62,994 bases of DNA, from positions 1 through 62,994 of the forward strand of contig MOXJ01000013.1 in assembly GCA_002507565.1 (NCBI GenBank), written 5' to 3'. This DNA is from Candidatus Reconcilbacillus cellulovorans (GTDB lineage: Bacteria; Bacillota; Bacilli; Paenibacillales; Reconciliibacillaceae). The notes under the pieces were generated by a model that did no database searches, was not told where the DNA came from, and worked only from the letters and a program-made list of their open reading frames with translations. The position numbers and the translations under genes were made by a program. Below, one piece after another: positions 21,139-30,120 of the stretch (position 1 is the stretch's first letter; each line of letters begins with the position of its first letter).

Positions 21139-22119
21139 CTAGGAACCCCCATCGTCTCCATCGTCGGCGTCCTCATACATCGCCAGCCATTGTTTCAACC
21201 GCCGACGCATCAGCCGCCGGTACTTGGCCGGCTGAAGAATTTCCGCCGACGGCCCGTACTGCATGACCCAGTTCAGGAATTCGCGGTCGCGGTTGAGCGT
21301 AACTTCGAACAGCATGCCGCCATCCGGCAGGTCGGTCATACGCGGGCGAACGAACATTTCTTCCTCCTTGATGTACCGTGCGACGTCGCGACTGAATCGC
21401 ACCTTGAAATGAATGACGTCGTTGCCGCGCTCGATCGACCACGTGTTTTTCAGGTATTGGCGAAGGTTGAACGAGCCTTTGTCGAACGTCCGGTCGGTAA
21501 GCTGGACGTCGCGGAATCGACTGAGCCGGAATGTCCGTACTTCACGAGCTTTATGGCAATAACCGATGACGTAAAATCGCTGCTCTCTCGGCACGAGGAC
21601 GTAAGGATCGATGTCGCGCACGGTCAGTTCGTCGCGGCTTTGCGTGTGGTATACCGTATGAATAGTGCGGCTTTCGAGAATCGCCTGGATCATTTCTGCA
21701 AGAAAATTAGGCCCTTCCTCGCGGTAGGCGGGCGTTCCCATCTGGATGATTTCAGAAATCCGCTCCAGAATGTTCATCGCCCTTTCTTTCCGCTCGCGAA
21801 CGTAAGTGGCCATCACTTTGTCGTAAGCGGTACGGAAACCGGGCGGCATTTTTGATTCATCGATCAGGGACGGCAACATGGAGAAAGCGAGAGCCTCCTG
21901 TTCCGTCCAGTTTAACGGCGTTATGTAAAACTGACCTCTGAATCTGTATCCTTTTCCATGACCTTCGTTGATGATTGGAGCAATGACGTACAACTGTTCC
22001 AGGTCGCGATAAATCGTTCGTTCCCGCACTTCGCATTTTTCGGCGAGTTCTTTGACCGTAATACCGGGTCTTGCCTGGATTGCATAGAGAATTCTCAGCC
22101 ACCGTAAAAATTTTTCCAC
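21139..22119 (-). CDS. HTH-WYL family transcriptional regulator
   Basis: A 326-residue regulator. Residues 1-60 form a DeoR/HTH_11-type winged helix (RILYAIQARPGITVKELAEKCEVRERTIYRDLEQL). Residues about 140-220 form a WYL ligand-binding domain (YHTQSRDELTVRDIDPYVLVPREQRFYVIGYCHK), followed by a WCX-like C-terminus. The canonical W-Y-L triad reads F-Y-V here. It starts GTG with AAAGGA about 11 bases upstream. It lies 96 bases beyond the trailer end of the I-C array, on the opposite strand. WYL proteins are often found at CRISPR-Cas loci and sense nucleic acid or nucleotide ligands, so control of the cas operon is a reasonable inference. Confidence 0.85.
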   Translation of the reverse strand: MEKFLRWLRILYAIQARPGITVKELAEKCEVRERTIYRDLEQLYVIAPIINEGHGKGYRFRGQFYITPLNWTEQEALAFSMLPSLIDESKMPPGFRTAYDKVMATYVRERKERAMNILERISEIIQMGTPAYREEGPNFLAEMIQAILESRTIHTVYHTQSRDELTVRDIDPYVLVPREQRFYVIGYCHKAREVRTFRLSRFRDVQLTDRTFDKGSFNLRQYLKNTWSIERGNDVIHFKVRFSRDVARYIKEEEMFVRPRMTDLPDGGMLFEVTLNRDREFLNWVMQYGPSAEILQPAKYRRLMRRRLKQWLAMYEDADDGDDGGS

Positions 22120-22172
22120 GCCGAATCCGTCCTTTCCCCCACCTTATTCGCGTCCGCAGGTACCGCTCGACC

Positions 22173-23048
22173 TCAGTTCGCCGTCAATGCCTGGCGGCCG
22201 AGCTGTTCCCAGGCCAGAATGAACGCGCTTTTTTCCGCTTTCGCCGCTTTTTGCGCGGTCAACGGGTCGTTCACGTAAACGAACCGTTCGTCATAGCCGA
22301 CGACAAGGACGGCATGTATGGAAAAAGTAGCAATAATAGGTATACCATCTTTTGTTTTCCACATTGTCCAGTCGTCCGTCGGCGCATAGCTCGCGGTCGT
22401 CCAGACGACGACGGGGCGGCCTGCAGCGATCGACCGTTCGATTTCTGCAAACGACGCGCCGGTCAAATCGCGGGCGCCGGCCGGGTAAAGATTGTCCAGC
22501 ACTTGCGCCAGCGGGCGACTGTAGATGGAGTAGCCTTTTTTGCGCCCGGTGACGTCGCCGACGAAGCCGCGGTTCGGGTCGCCCCAGACGGCGATGCCGC
22601 CCGAAGCGTCGTAGACGGGTTCGGTCGGATCGACCGGCATGCGCGCGACCAGATCGAATTTTGTATACGGCAGTCCGAGGAACCGCGTCAGCATGGCCAG
22701 GCTGGCGATTTCGCAGCCGTTGTAAAACTCGGGGAGTTGGGAAACGAGTGGAGCGTCCAGTCGGTACGACGCGGGCGGTGCAGTCGGACCGGACGGCGCG
22801 GTTGACGGTGCATCTGAAACGGTAGCCGCGGTTTCTCGGCCGGTTCCGACGGCCGCTCCGGGAACCGTGGAAGCAGCCGGAGGCAACCGCCCGGCGTTTT
22901 CCGCTCGTTCTGCCTCGTTCGGTTCCGCGTCGCGGCCGAACACCGTCACGCCGACGGCCATGCCGAACACGACCGCCGATGCGGCGAGAAGCGCCCATGC
23001 GGCTACCCAAGGCCACGGCGTTTTCAAAGGCGGTTTTGCCGTTTTCAT
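22173..23048 (-). CDS. Membrane-anchored C39-like peptidase
   Basis: A 291-residue protein with one N-terminal membrane segment (about residues 12-36), a low-complexity Pro/Ala/Thr linker to about residue 90, and an extracytoplasmic peptidase_C39_2 domain. The catalytic Cys is in FYNGCEIASLAMLTRFLG, the His in SIHAVLVVGY and the Asp in VNDPL, as in YvpB-type proteins. The ATG at 23046-23048 has GGAGGGG nine bases upstream. Substrate is unknown. It follows the divergent kinase gene region and precedes the WYL regulator by 53 bases on the same strand, so the two may be co-transcribed. Confidence 0.82.
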   Translation of the reverse strand: MKTAKPPLKTPWPWVAAWALLAASAVVFGMAVGVTVFGRDAEPNEAERAENAGRLPPAASTVPGAAVGTGRETAATVSDAPSTAPSGPTAPPASYRLDAPLVSQLPEFYNGCEIASLAMLTRFLGLPYTKFDLVARMPVDPTEPVYDASGGIAVWGDPNRGFVGDVTGRKKGYSIYSRPLAQVLDNLYPAGARDLTGASFAEIERSIAAGRPVVVWTTASYAPTDDWTMWKTKDGIPIIATFSIHAVLVVGYDERFVYVNDPLTAQKAAKAEKSAFILAWEQLGRQALTAN

Positions 23049-23147
23049 CGGCGCGTCCCCTCCACGGCACATCTTCTTCCCGACTCCCTTTTTCGACGAC
23101 TTTCCGGCAAATTCCTGCTTGGCGACGTAGCAATCCCGCCGTAGGCC

Positions 23148-23166
23148 TGTTAAAGTAGTGTTAAAG
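23148..23166 (+). promoter_or_regulatory. Tandem TGTTAAAG elements before the kinase gene
   Basis: TGTTAAAG occurs twice (23148-23155 and 23159-23166), 11 bp apart and so on the same face of the helix, 23 bases before the kinase start. The spacing is what a dimeric AraC-type response regulator would use, but no binding data support this. Confidence 0.3.
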
Positions 23167-23188
23167 CGAGATTCGGGGGAGAGGCCGT

Positions 23189-25009
23189 ATGCTGTATTCG
23201 CTCCGCAGTCGGCTGATCGCGGCGTTCGGCCTGTTGTTGCTTTGCTCCTCGGGAGCGATGTCGTACGCGCTGTTTTACCAGGCGCGAGACATGATCCGCG
23301 CCGACATCGAATCGTCGGCTCTCGAAAAAATGGAAGAATACCGTTTGTATGTCCGGATGGCGTTGATTCAGATTTACGATTTGTCTTCCATCATCTACAA
23401 CAGCGACATGACGCGCCAATGGGATGCGGCGATGTCCGATCCGACGTTGACCGCTGCCGAAAAAACACTGGCGAGCTTGCGATTCAGTCAGTTTTTGACG
23501 CGGACGCTGTACAACTATTCGGGCGTCTCGTCGATTACGCTGTACCGGACGGACGGGCGCTGGGTCAGCGTCGAAAATATGATCGGAGAAGACCAATCGT
23601 TTTTGAATGAGGCCTGGTATCACGATTTCGTCCGGTCCGGCAACCATTGGGTGCCTGCGCACCTTGATCCGATCGAGGTGCGTCGCGCGAATCCGCACCA
23701 GGTCGTCAGCCTGCTGTTGCCGATCGGGACGTTTGAGCCGTCGCGCGCGGATACGGTGATGAAAGTCAACGTGAGCGCTACGTTTTTTTCCGAACCGTTG
23801 GAACATCTCCATCTCGGCGAAACCGGGGCGATCTTTCTGCTCGATGCGGAGCGTAGGTCGCTCATCACCCGCGAGGCATTCGAGGCTTTACCCGAGTCCG
23901 TACGCCGGGCGGTTCGGCCGGAAGCGCCGCTTCTAGGCGGTCAGGGCGTGTTGTCGCTGAAGGACGAAAACGGCGGCGCGCAAATGCTGGTGTATAAAAC
24001 GTTGTCGCCGTACGACTGGCTGCTCGTCGGCGTCGTATCCGAACGAGAGTTGTTCGCAAAACTGACGCGTCTTCGCGACGCGATGCTCGTCTTGACGACT
24101 GTGCTCTTCGCGGCGTCGATCGCGGTGGCCTCGTGGTTGTCGCACGGCATCGCCCGGCCGCTGTCGCGACTGGCCTCGGCGATGCGGCACGTGCAGAAAG
24201 GCGACTTCGACAAAGCGGAAAGCCGAATTCCCGCGGCGGGCAGCGTCCGCAATGAGGTCGGTTTCGTGACGGAGACGTTCCGCAACATGGTCGCGCTGTT
24301 GCGCCATTACATCCGCACGGAATTCGAGCAGAACCTGCTGCGGCAGCAAGCGGAATATCGGGCGCTTTTGATGCAGATCAACCCGCATTTTCTGTTCAAC
24401 ACGCTGGAGTTGCTGAGCAGCCTTGCCGTTCAGCGCCGCATCGAAGACACGACGCGCGTCGTCGACGCACTGGGCAAGATGCTGCGATACGCCCTGCACG
24501 GCGAGGACCGCGTGCTGCTGGAAGAAGAGCTCGGCTATATCCGAAACTATATTTCGATCCTGGAAATCCGGTTCAAGGATCGGATGCGGGCGACGGTCCG
24601 CACGGAAGGATCGGTCGTCGGCGTCCGCATCCCGAAATTCGTGCTGCAGCCGCTGGTCGAAAACGCCGTCAAATTTTCCGTCGCTTCCGGACGCACCGCC
24701 GTCGTAGAGGTCGAAGTGCGGCGTGAGGGCGAGCAGCTGCGTCTGGCGGTGGCCGACAACGGCCCCGGCATGTCGGAGGAAACGGCGGCGAGGCTTACGT
24801 CCGAGCCGCTATCGGCCCGACTCGACTATGTTCTGCGCCGCCCGGCACAGCATATCGGGCTGCGCAACACCTTGGCGAGATGCGGACTGTTTTACGGGGA
24901 ACGCTTCTCGTTCCGCATCGAAACCGAGCCCGGACGGGGGACGCGCATCGAATTGACGTTGCCCGTCGATGTCGACGAAGGGAGCGACGACGCATGTACC
25001 GCGTCATGA
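23189..25009 (+). CDS. YesM-family sensor histidine kinase
   Basis: A 606-residue membrane sensor kinase. There is a membrane segment at about residues 9-29, an extracellular dCache-like sensor to about 290, a second segment (VLTTVLFAASIAVASWLS) and a HAMP linker. The His_kinase domain has the LytS/YesM pattern INPHFLFNTLELLSSLA, followed by LVENAVKF (N box) and DNGPGMSEE (G box). It overlaps the response regulator gene by 16 bases, forming a YesM/YesN pair next to sugar transporter genes. The ligand is probably an extracellular oligosaccharide or its complex with the binding protein. Confidence 0.92.
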   Translation: MLYSLRSRLIAAFGLLLLCSSGAMSYALFYQARDMIRADIESSALEKMEEYRLYVRMALIQIYDLSSIIYNSDMTRQWDAAMSDPTLTAAEKTLASLRFSQFLTRTLYNYSGVSSITLYRTDGRWVSVENMIGEDQSFLNEAWYHDFVRSGNHWVPAHLDPIEVRRANPHQVVSLLLPIGTFEPSRADTVMKVNVSATFFSEPLEHLHLGETGAIFLLDAERRSLITREAFEALPESVRRAVRPEAPLLGGQGVLSLKDENGGAQMLVYKTLSPYDWLLVGVVSERELFAKLTRLRDAMLVLTTVLFAASIAVASWLSHGIARPLSRLASAMRHVQKGDFDKAESRIPAAGSVRNEVGFVTETFRNMVALLRHYIRTEFEQNLLRQQAEYRALLMQINPHFLFNTLELLSSLAVQRRIEDTTRVVDALGKMLRYALHGEDRVLLEEELGYIRNYISILEIRFKDRMRATVRTEGSVVGVRIPKFVLQPLVENAVKFSVASGRTAVVEVEVRREGEQLRLAVADNGPGMSEETAARLTSEPLSARLDYVLRRPAQHIGLRNTLARCGLFYGERFSFRIETEPGRGTRIELTLPVDVDEGSDDACTAS

Positions 25010-26649
25010 TCGTGGACGACGAACCGGAAATCCGGCAAGGCCTGCGGCTGAAGGTCGACTGGGAATCGCTCGGCCTGACGGTCGCTGCGGAAGCGTCCGA
25101 CGGCGAAGAAGCGCTTAAAATTTTGGAAAACGAAGATATCGACATCGTGTTGACCGACATGCTCATGCCGGTGATGGACGGCGTCTCGTTTCTCGACGCC
25201 TGCCGCAGCCGGTACCCGCACGTCCGTATTCTCGTGTTGACCGGATACGAAGATTTCCGTTACGCGCGCGCCGCCCTGCGCAATCGGGCGAAAGATTACA
25301 TTTTGAAGCCGGTGTCCTCGGACGAGTTGTCGGCAGCGCTGCAGGCCGTCGTCCGCGAACTCGATGAAGAGTATCTCGACCGCGACGAGCGGGCCCGCAT
25401 CGCCTGGCGTCTGTCCCAATACTACAAGGAGATGCGGGAGCAGATGCTCGTTCGGCTCGTTCGGGAACCGATCGGCGACGACAGGGCCGTCCGCGATCGG
25501 CTGACGACGTTCGAACTGTCCGACTGGGACGCGCGGACGATCCGTTTCGCAACCGCGGGGCTTCGCCGTTTTCGCGCCGATACCGCGGAAAAAACACCCA
25601 GGGGAGTCGCGGATGATCCAGACGACCGCAGCCCGGACACACTTCGCCTGCCGTTTGTCATGCTGAGCCGCGAATTCGCTGAGACGAAAAGGATTCCGGC
25701 TTTCGCCGACGGGCAGGCGCCGGGACTGTTTACGTTTCTGCTTCCGGACGATCCGGAGGCGATACGTCGATTGCTCGACGAATACGCCGATTGCGTCCGC
25801 CGTTACCTCCGTGCTGACGTCGCCGTCGGCCTCGGCGAGCCGGTCGCCGGTTACCGCGCTTGGAAAGAAGGTTACACCTCCGCGCTGCTCGCCTGGCATC
25901 TCGCCGCCGGCGGCCTCGGTGGGGGACAGTCCTTGGCGGAGGAGCCCGGGCGCAACGACCCGTCGGCCGCACCTCCGGCCGCCGTCGATTCGGAAAGCGC
26001 GATTTTGCGGCTGCTCGACGAAGGGAAGCTCGACGTCTTGGAACAGGCATTCCGTGAGGAGCTGTCGGCGGCGTTCGCCGATTCGCGCATCCGGTTCGTC
26101 AAGACGGTGTTCCGCCTCCATTTGCTTGTCGACGCCGTAGCGCGGACGTTCCGCGTGCCGCTTGGCCCCGAAGAGTCGCTCTGGCTGCGGCCGGAGCTGG
26201 CCGCCCAGATGGAAACGCCCGACCAGGCTGTCGAACGGCTCATGCAGTCGGTACAGCGGATCGAGCGGTCCGTGCGCGAACGCGCGGAAGACGCCGAACG
26301 CCTGCGCCTGCGCGCCGTCGAACAATTTATCCGGGAGCATTATATGGACGACTTGAATCTTACGGACCTTGCCGAAAAATTTCACTATCACCCGACGTAT
26401 TTTTCCGAATTGTTTAAAGCCAAAATCGGAAAAACATTTACGCAGTACTTGACCGATGTAAGAATGGAAAACGCCGCGCGCCTGCTGAAAGAAACGTCGC
26501 TCAGCCTGTGGGACGTCGCGGAACTGAGCGGTTTTTCCAGCCCAAGTTACTTCAGCTCCAAGTTCAAGCGCATGTTCGGCGTCAGCCCGTCCGAATACCG
26601 GCAGTCTGTGCGCCGGCAAGAAACGTCCGAAAAATTTGACGGGGCGTAA
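24994..26649 (+). CDS. YesN/AraC-family response regulator
   Basis: A 551-residue response regulator. The receiver domain has VDDEPEIRQG and the phosphate-accepting Asp55 in DIVLTDMLMPVMDG, with the switch Lys in DYILKPVSS. A long middle region is followed by an AraC-type double HTH at the C-terminus (YMDDLNLTDLAEKFHYHPTYFSELFKA and DVAELSGFSSPSYFSSKFKRMFG). The ATG at 24994 has GAAGGGAG upstream and lies inside the kinase 3' end. It probably activates the transporter operon beginning 85 bases downstream. Confidence 0.92.
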   Translation: MYRVMIVDDEPEIRQGLRLKVDWESLGLTVAAEASDGEEALKILENEDIDIVLTDMLMPVMDGVSFLDACRSRYPHVRILVLTGYEDFRYARAALRNRAKDYILKPVSSDELSAALQAVVRELDEEYLDRDERARIAWRLSQYYKEMREQMLVRLVREPIGDDRAVRDRLTTFELSDWDARTIRFATAGLRRFRADTAEKTPRGVADDPDDRSPDTLRLPFVMLSREFAETKRIPAFADGQAPGLFTFLLPDDPEAIRRLLDEYADCVRRYLRADVAVGLGEPVAGYRAWKEGYTSALLAWHLAAGGLGGGQSLAEEPGRNDPSAAPPAAVDSESAILRLLDEGKLDVLEQAFREELSAAFADSRIRFVKTVFRLHLLVDAVARTFRVPLGPEESLWLRPELAAQMETPDQAVERLMQSVQRIERSVRERAEDAERLRLRAVEQFIREHYMDDLNLTDLAEKFHYHPTYFSELFKAKIGKTFTQYLTDVRMENAARLLKETSLSLWDVAELSGFSSPSYFSSKFKRMFGVSPSEYRQSVRRQETSEKFDGA

Positions 26650-26734
26650 CCGAAAAAATTGCATTCCCTCCTTTCGCCCGCATCGTTTACGCTGAAACTG
26701 CGGGACGAACGCGGGCGCCGAGGAGGGATTTTTC

Positions 26735-27643
26735 ATGCGGGCAAGACAGGAACGCATCGCCTACTTGTTCATGACACCGTGGCTGATCGGGTTTTTCGGG
26801 TTGACGCTCGGCCCGATGATCGCATCGCTCTACCTGTCGCTGACGCAATATTCGCTGCTCAACCGGCCGGTCTGGACGGGGTTCGGCAACTATGCGCAAA
26901 TCTTCAACCAAGATCCCTTGTTTTCGCATTCGCTGCGGCTGACGTTTTCGTACGTGTTATTATCCGTGCCGCTGAAGCTCGCGTTCGCGCTGGCGATCGC
27001 GCTGGCGCTCAGCAAAGGGATCCGCGGGCTCGGTGTTTATCGGACGGTGTACTACATTCCGTCCCTGCTCGGCGGCAGTGTCGCCATTTCCGTCGTCTGG
27101 CGCAAAGTGTTCGACGCCGACGGCATTTTCAACCGATTTCTCAGGCTGTTCGGCATTCAGGGGCCGTCGTGGGTGTCGCATCCCGACTATATTTTGTATG
27201 CGATCGTCGCGCTGTCGGTCTGGCAGTTCGGATCGGCGATGATCATTTTTTTGGCAGGTCTCAAACAGATTCCCACAGAATTGTATGAAGCTGCTGAAGT
27301 CGACGGTGCAGGCAGGCTGGGGCGGTTCGTCAAGATTACGCTGCCGCTTTTGTCGCCGGTGATTTTCTTTAACCTCGTGATGGGGATCATCAACTCGTTC
27401 CAGGTCTTCACGTCGGCCTACGTGCTCGGCGACGGTCGGGGCGGGCCGATCAATTCGACGCTGTTTTACACGCTGTATCTGTACTTGAAAGGCTTCTCGT
27501 TCTTCGACATGGGCTATGCGTCGGCGCTGGCGTGGATCATGCTGGTCATCATCGCGGCGTTTACGGCGATCGTATTCGCGACACAGCGGTACTGGGTGTT
27601 CTATTACGGCGACGAATCCGGCGGAAGGGGGGCTGTGCGATGA
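26735..27643 (+). CDS. Sugar ABC transporter permease (LacF/UgpA type)
   Basis: A 302-residue inner-membrane permease of the CUT1 family with about six membrane helices, starting IAYLFMTPWLIGFFGLTLGP. The EAA loop that contacts the ATPase is visible as YEAAEVDGAGRLGRFVKITLPLL. GAGGAGGGA precedes the ATG. Its stop overlaps the next permease gene (ATGA). The matching ATPase (MsmX-like) is absent, as usual for CUT1 systems that share one ATPase. Confidence 0.93.
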   Translation: MRARQERIAYLFMTPWLIGFFGLTLGPMIASLYLSLTQYSLLNRPVWTGFGNYAQIFNQDPLFSHSLRLTFSYVLLSVPLKLAFALAIALALSKGIRGLGVYRTVYYIPSLLGGSVAISVVWRKVFDADGIFNRFLRLFGIQGPSWVSHPDYILYAIVALSVWQFGSAMIIFLAGLKQIPTELYEAAEVDGAGRLGRFVKITLPLLSPVIFFNLVMGIINSFQVFTSAYVLGDGRGGPINSTLFYTLYLYLKGFSFFDMGYASALAWIMLVIIAAFTAIVFATQRYWVFYYGDESGGRGAVR

Positions 27644-28500
27644 CGGAACGACTCGTCGCGGGCCGGCGGCTGCAACCGGGTCGGTGGCTGAAACATGCTG
27701 TCATCGCCGCCTTCGGTTTCGGCATGATCTATCCGGTGCTCTGGCTCGTCAGCAGTTCGTTCAAACCGGACGCCCTGATTTTTAGAGACGTCGGCTTATG
27801 GCCGGAACAAGTGACGCTCGATCATTATATTCGCGGGTGGAAAGGGTTGCTCGGCGTCTCGTTCGGCCGGTTTTTCGCCAATTCCGGGCTGATCGCGATC
27901 CTATCCGTTCTCGGCAACTTGGTCACCTGTTCGTTGACGGCATATGCGTTCGCGCGGCTCGAGTTTCGGCTGAAAAAGCTGTGGTTCGCGCTCATGTTGG
28001 TGACGATCATGCTGCCGTACCACGTGACGTTGATCCCGCAATACATCCTGTACCACCGGCTCGACTGGATCAACACGTACTGGCCGCTGATCGTGCCGAA
28101 ATGGCTGGCCCACGACTCGTTTTTCATCCTGCTGATGGTGCAGTTCATCCGCGGCATTCCGCGCGAGCTGGACGAAAGCGCGATGATCGACGGCGCCGGA
28201 CCGGCCGGCATTTACGCGCGCATCGTCGTGCCGCTTTTGGTACCGGCGATGATCACGACGTCGATTTTCACGTTCATCTGGACGTGGGACGACTTTTTCA
28301 GCCAGATGATCTATCTGAACGACGTCCGGCTGTTCACCGTCCCGCTCGGCATCCGGTCGCTGCTCGACCCGTCCGGCGACGCGAGCTGGGGGCCGCTTCT
28401 GGCGATGTCGACGCTGTCGCTTTTGCCGGTGACCGTCGTGTTTTTCGCCTTCCAGCGGTACATCATCGAAGGCATTACGACGACCGGTCTGAAAGGCTGA
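27640..28500 (+). CDS. Sugar ABC transporter permease (LacG/UgpE type)
   Basis: A 286-residue second permease of the CUT1 importer. The N-terminal segment IAAFGFGMIYPVLWLVSSSFKP and the EAA loop ELDESAMIDGAGPAGIYARIVVPLL are typical. The ATG at 27640 overlaps the preceding stop codon; the open frame to 27532 is inside the first permease. It ends before a 152-base gap that precedes the binding-protein gene. Confidence 0.93.
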   Translation: MTERLVAGRRLQPGRWLKHAVIAAFGFGMIYPVLWLVSSSFKPDALIFRDVGLWPEQVTLDHYIRGWKGLLGVSFGRFFANSGLIAILSVLGNLVTCSLTAYAFARLEFRLKKLWFALMLVTIMLPYHVTLIPQYILYHRLDWINTYWPLIVPKWLAHDSFFILLMVQFIRGIPRELDESAMIDGAGPAGIYARIVVPLLVPAMITTSIFTFIWTWDDFFSQMIYLNDVRLFTVPLGIRSLLDPSGDASWGPLLAMSTLSLLPVTVVFFAFQRYIIEGITTTGLKG

Positions 28501-28577
28501 CGGCGGGCCGCCGACGGACAAGACGGGCGATTGCGCACAACCGAAAAAAGTGACAACAATTTTCCGAAGAAATCGAA

Positions 28578-28606
28578 TTCAAGGTGGATCATATTCGATT
28601 TAAAAT
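28578..28606 (+). promoter_or_regulatory. Candidate promoter for the binding-protein gene
   Basis: TTCAAG (28578-28583) and TAAAAT (28601-28606) are spaced by 17 bases, 47 bases before the ATG of the binding protein. The -35 box is poor. A separate promoter would explain how a binding protein is made in excess over its permeases. Confidence 0.3.
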
Positions 28607-28652
28607 GATTCTTGAAAAACTTAATCTATCTCTCAACAAAGGGGGATTTCGT

Positions 28653-30011
28653 ATGCGGCATCGTTGGCTTGCATTCGCAGCGGCTGTGTCGATCGCGTTG
28701 TTGCCGGCCTGCGGCGGCGGATCGGACAAGACGTCCGGCGGCACCGCTTCCGGCGGCCAGACGGCCGCTTCGCCTTCGCCCAGCCCGCAACCCGTCGAGC
28801 TGCGCATCATGTGGTGGGGCGACCAGACGCGGGCGGACATCACGAACCAGGCGTTGCGGAAGTTTGAGGAGAAGTACCCGCACATCAAAGTCGTCGGCGA
28901 GTTCGCACCGAGCTCCAGCTATTTCGACAAGCTGAACACGCTTCTGGCGTCCGGCACCGCGCCCGACGTGTTTTTCCTCGGCGGCAACTATCCCGATTAC
29001 GCCGACAAGGGCGTGCTGCTCGATCTCGGGCCCTATGTCGGCAAGCAGCTCGATCTGTCCGACATGGACAAAAGCCTGATCGAATACGGCACGTACAAGG
29101 GCAAGCTGTATCACATTTCGGCGGGCGCCAACTCGCGCGGTATCCTGGTTAACGCCAGCATGTTCGAAAAAGCCGGGATCCCTTTGCCGAACGAGAACTG
29201 GACATGGGACGATTTCGCAAACATCAGCATCGAGCTGTCCAAAAAGCTCGGCCAGGGATACTACGGCACGTACCAGTTCGGCGTCGAGGGCATGAAAGGC
29301 GTCTTCCTCGCCACAAGAGGAAAAGTGTTCTATGATACCGAAAACAGCAAAGTCGGTTTCGACCAGAAAGACGTCGAGGACTGGTTTACGTTCTGGGAAA
29401 GACTTTATAAGGAAGGCGGGGCGGTCACGCCCGAATTGCAGGTCGCCAATCCGCCGGACGATCCGAACAAATCGCTCGTCAGCGCGGGCAAAGTCGCGAT
29501 GAACCTGATTCCGTCGAACCTGTTCGCCGCCCACCAGAAGCTGACGCAGGACAAACTCGCGCTCGTGCTGCCGCCGCAAGGCCCGAACGGCCACGGCGTC
29601 ATTCTGGAATCGAGCCAAGGGCTGTCCGGTTACGCGAAGACGAAACACCCGGAAGAAGTCGCCCTGCTGATGAATTTCTGGATCAACGATCCAGACGCAA
29701 CGAAAATTCTCGGCACGAACCGCGGCGTCCCCGGCACATCGAAAATGCGCGATCTGCTCAAGCAAAACGCGTCGCCGGAGGACAAACTGGTCTACGAGTA
29801 TCTCGACCGCGTATCGGAAACGAGCAAAAACCTGCCGGTCAAGCTGAGTTTCAACCCGCCCGGATACACAGAGTGGAACAAGCTGCTCGAAACGAGCCTG
29901 CAAGAAATCGCGTTCGGCCGCAAGGACGCCAAAAAAGCCGCGGCGGACTTTTACAACGGCATCATGCAGATTGTCGCCAAGCAGCAGCAGGCGGCGCAGT
30001 CGTCGAAATGA
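28653..30011 (+). CDS. Extracellular sugar-binding lipoprotein (SBP family 1)
   Basis: A 452-residue substrate-binding protein for the two permeases upstream. It has a lipoprotein signal peptide with the lipobox LLPAC (Cys near residue 19), a Gly/Ser/Thr linker, and the family 1 fold starting VELRIMWWGDQTRADITNQALRKF, with APDVFFLGGNYPDYADKG. The ATG at 28653 has AAAGGGGGA seven bases upstream. The substrate is probably an arabinoxylan- or arabinan-type oligosaccharide, inferred from the GH43 neighbour. Confidence 0.92.
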   Translation: MRHRWLAFAAAVSIALLPACGGGSDKTSGGTASGGQTAASPSPSPQPVELRIMWWGDQTRADITNQALRKFEEKYPHIKVVGEFAPSSSYFDKLNTLLASGTAPDVFFLGGNYPDYADKGVLLDLGPYVGKQLDLSDMDKSLIEYGTYKGKLYHISAGANSRGILVNASMFEKAGIPLPNENWTWDDFANISIELSKKLGQGYYGTYQFGVEGMKGVFLATRGKVFYDTENSKVGFDQKDVEDWFTFWERLYKEGGAVTPELQVANPPDDPNKSLVSAGKVAMNLIPSNLFAAHQKLTQDKLALVLPPQGPNGHGVILESSQGLSGYAKTKHPEEVALLMNFWINDPDATKILGTNRGVPGTSKMRDLLKQNASPEDKLVYEYLDRVSETSKNLPVKLSFNPPGYTEWNKLLETSLQEIAFGRKDAKKAAADFYNGIMQIVAKQQQAAQSSK

Positions 30012-30052
30012 CGGCCTGACGGCTGCAACGCCCGATAAGCCGACGCGACGCG

Positions 30053-30097
30053 GCGCGATCCCCGAAAGACGGCGTTTCCGGGGGTCGCGCACCTTTT
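30053..30097 (+). terminator. Terminator-like hairpin between transporter and glycosidase genes
   Basis: GCGCGATCCCCG (30053-30064) pairs with CGGGGGTCGCGC (30079-30090), a 12-bp stem with one wobble, followed by ACC and five T. It lies 42 bases after the binding-protein stop and 24 bases before the glycosidase start. It may partly terminate transcription and lower enzyme expression relative to the binding protein. Confidence 0.6.
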
Positions 30098-30120
30098 TGC
30101 ACGGGAGGGTCGAGGTTCGA

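Noticed and set aside
24892-26757. 621-aa minus-strand ORF opposite the YesN gene
   Set aside because: Antisense shadow; the plus strand has intact receiver and AraC motifs.
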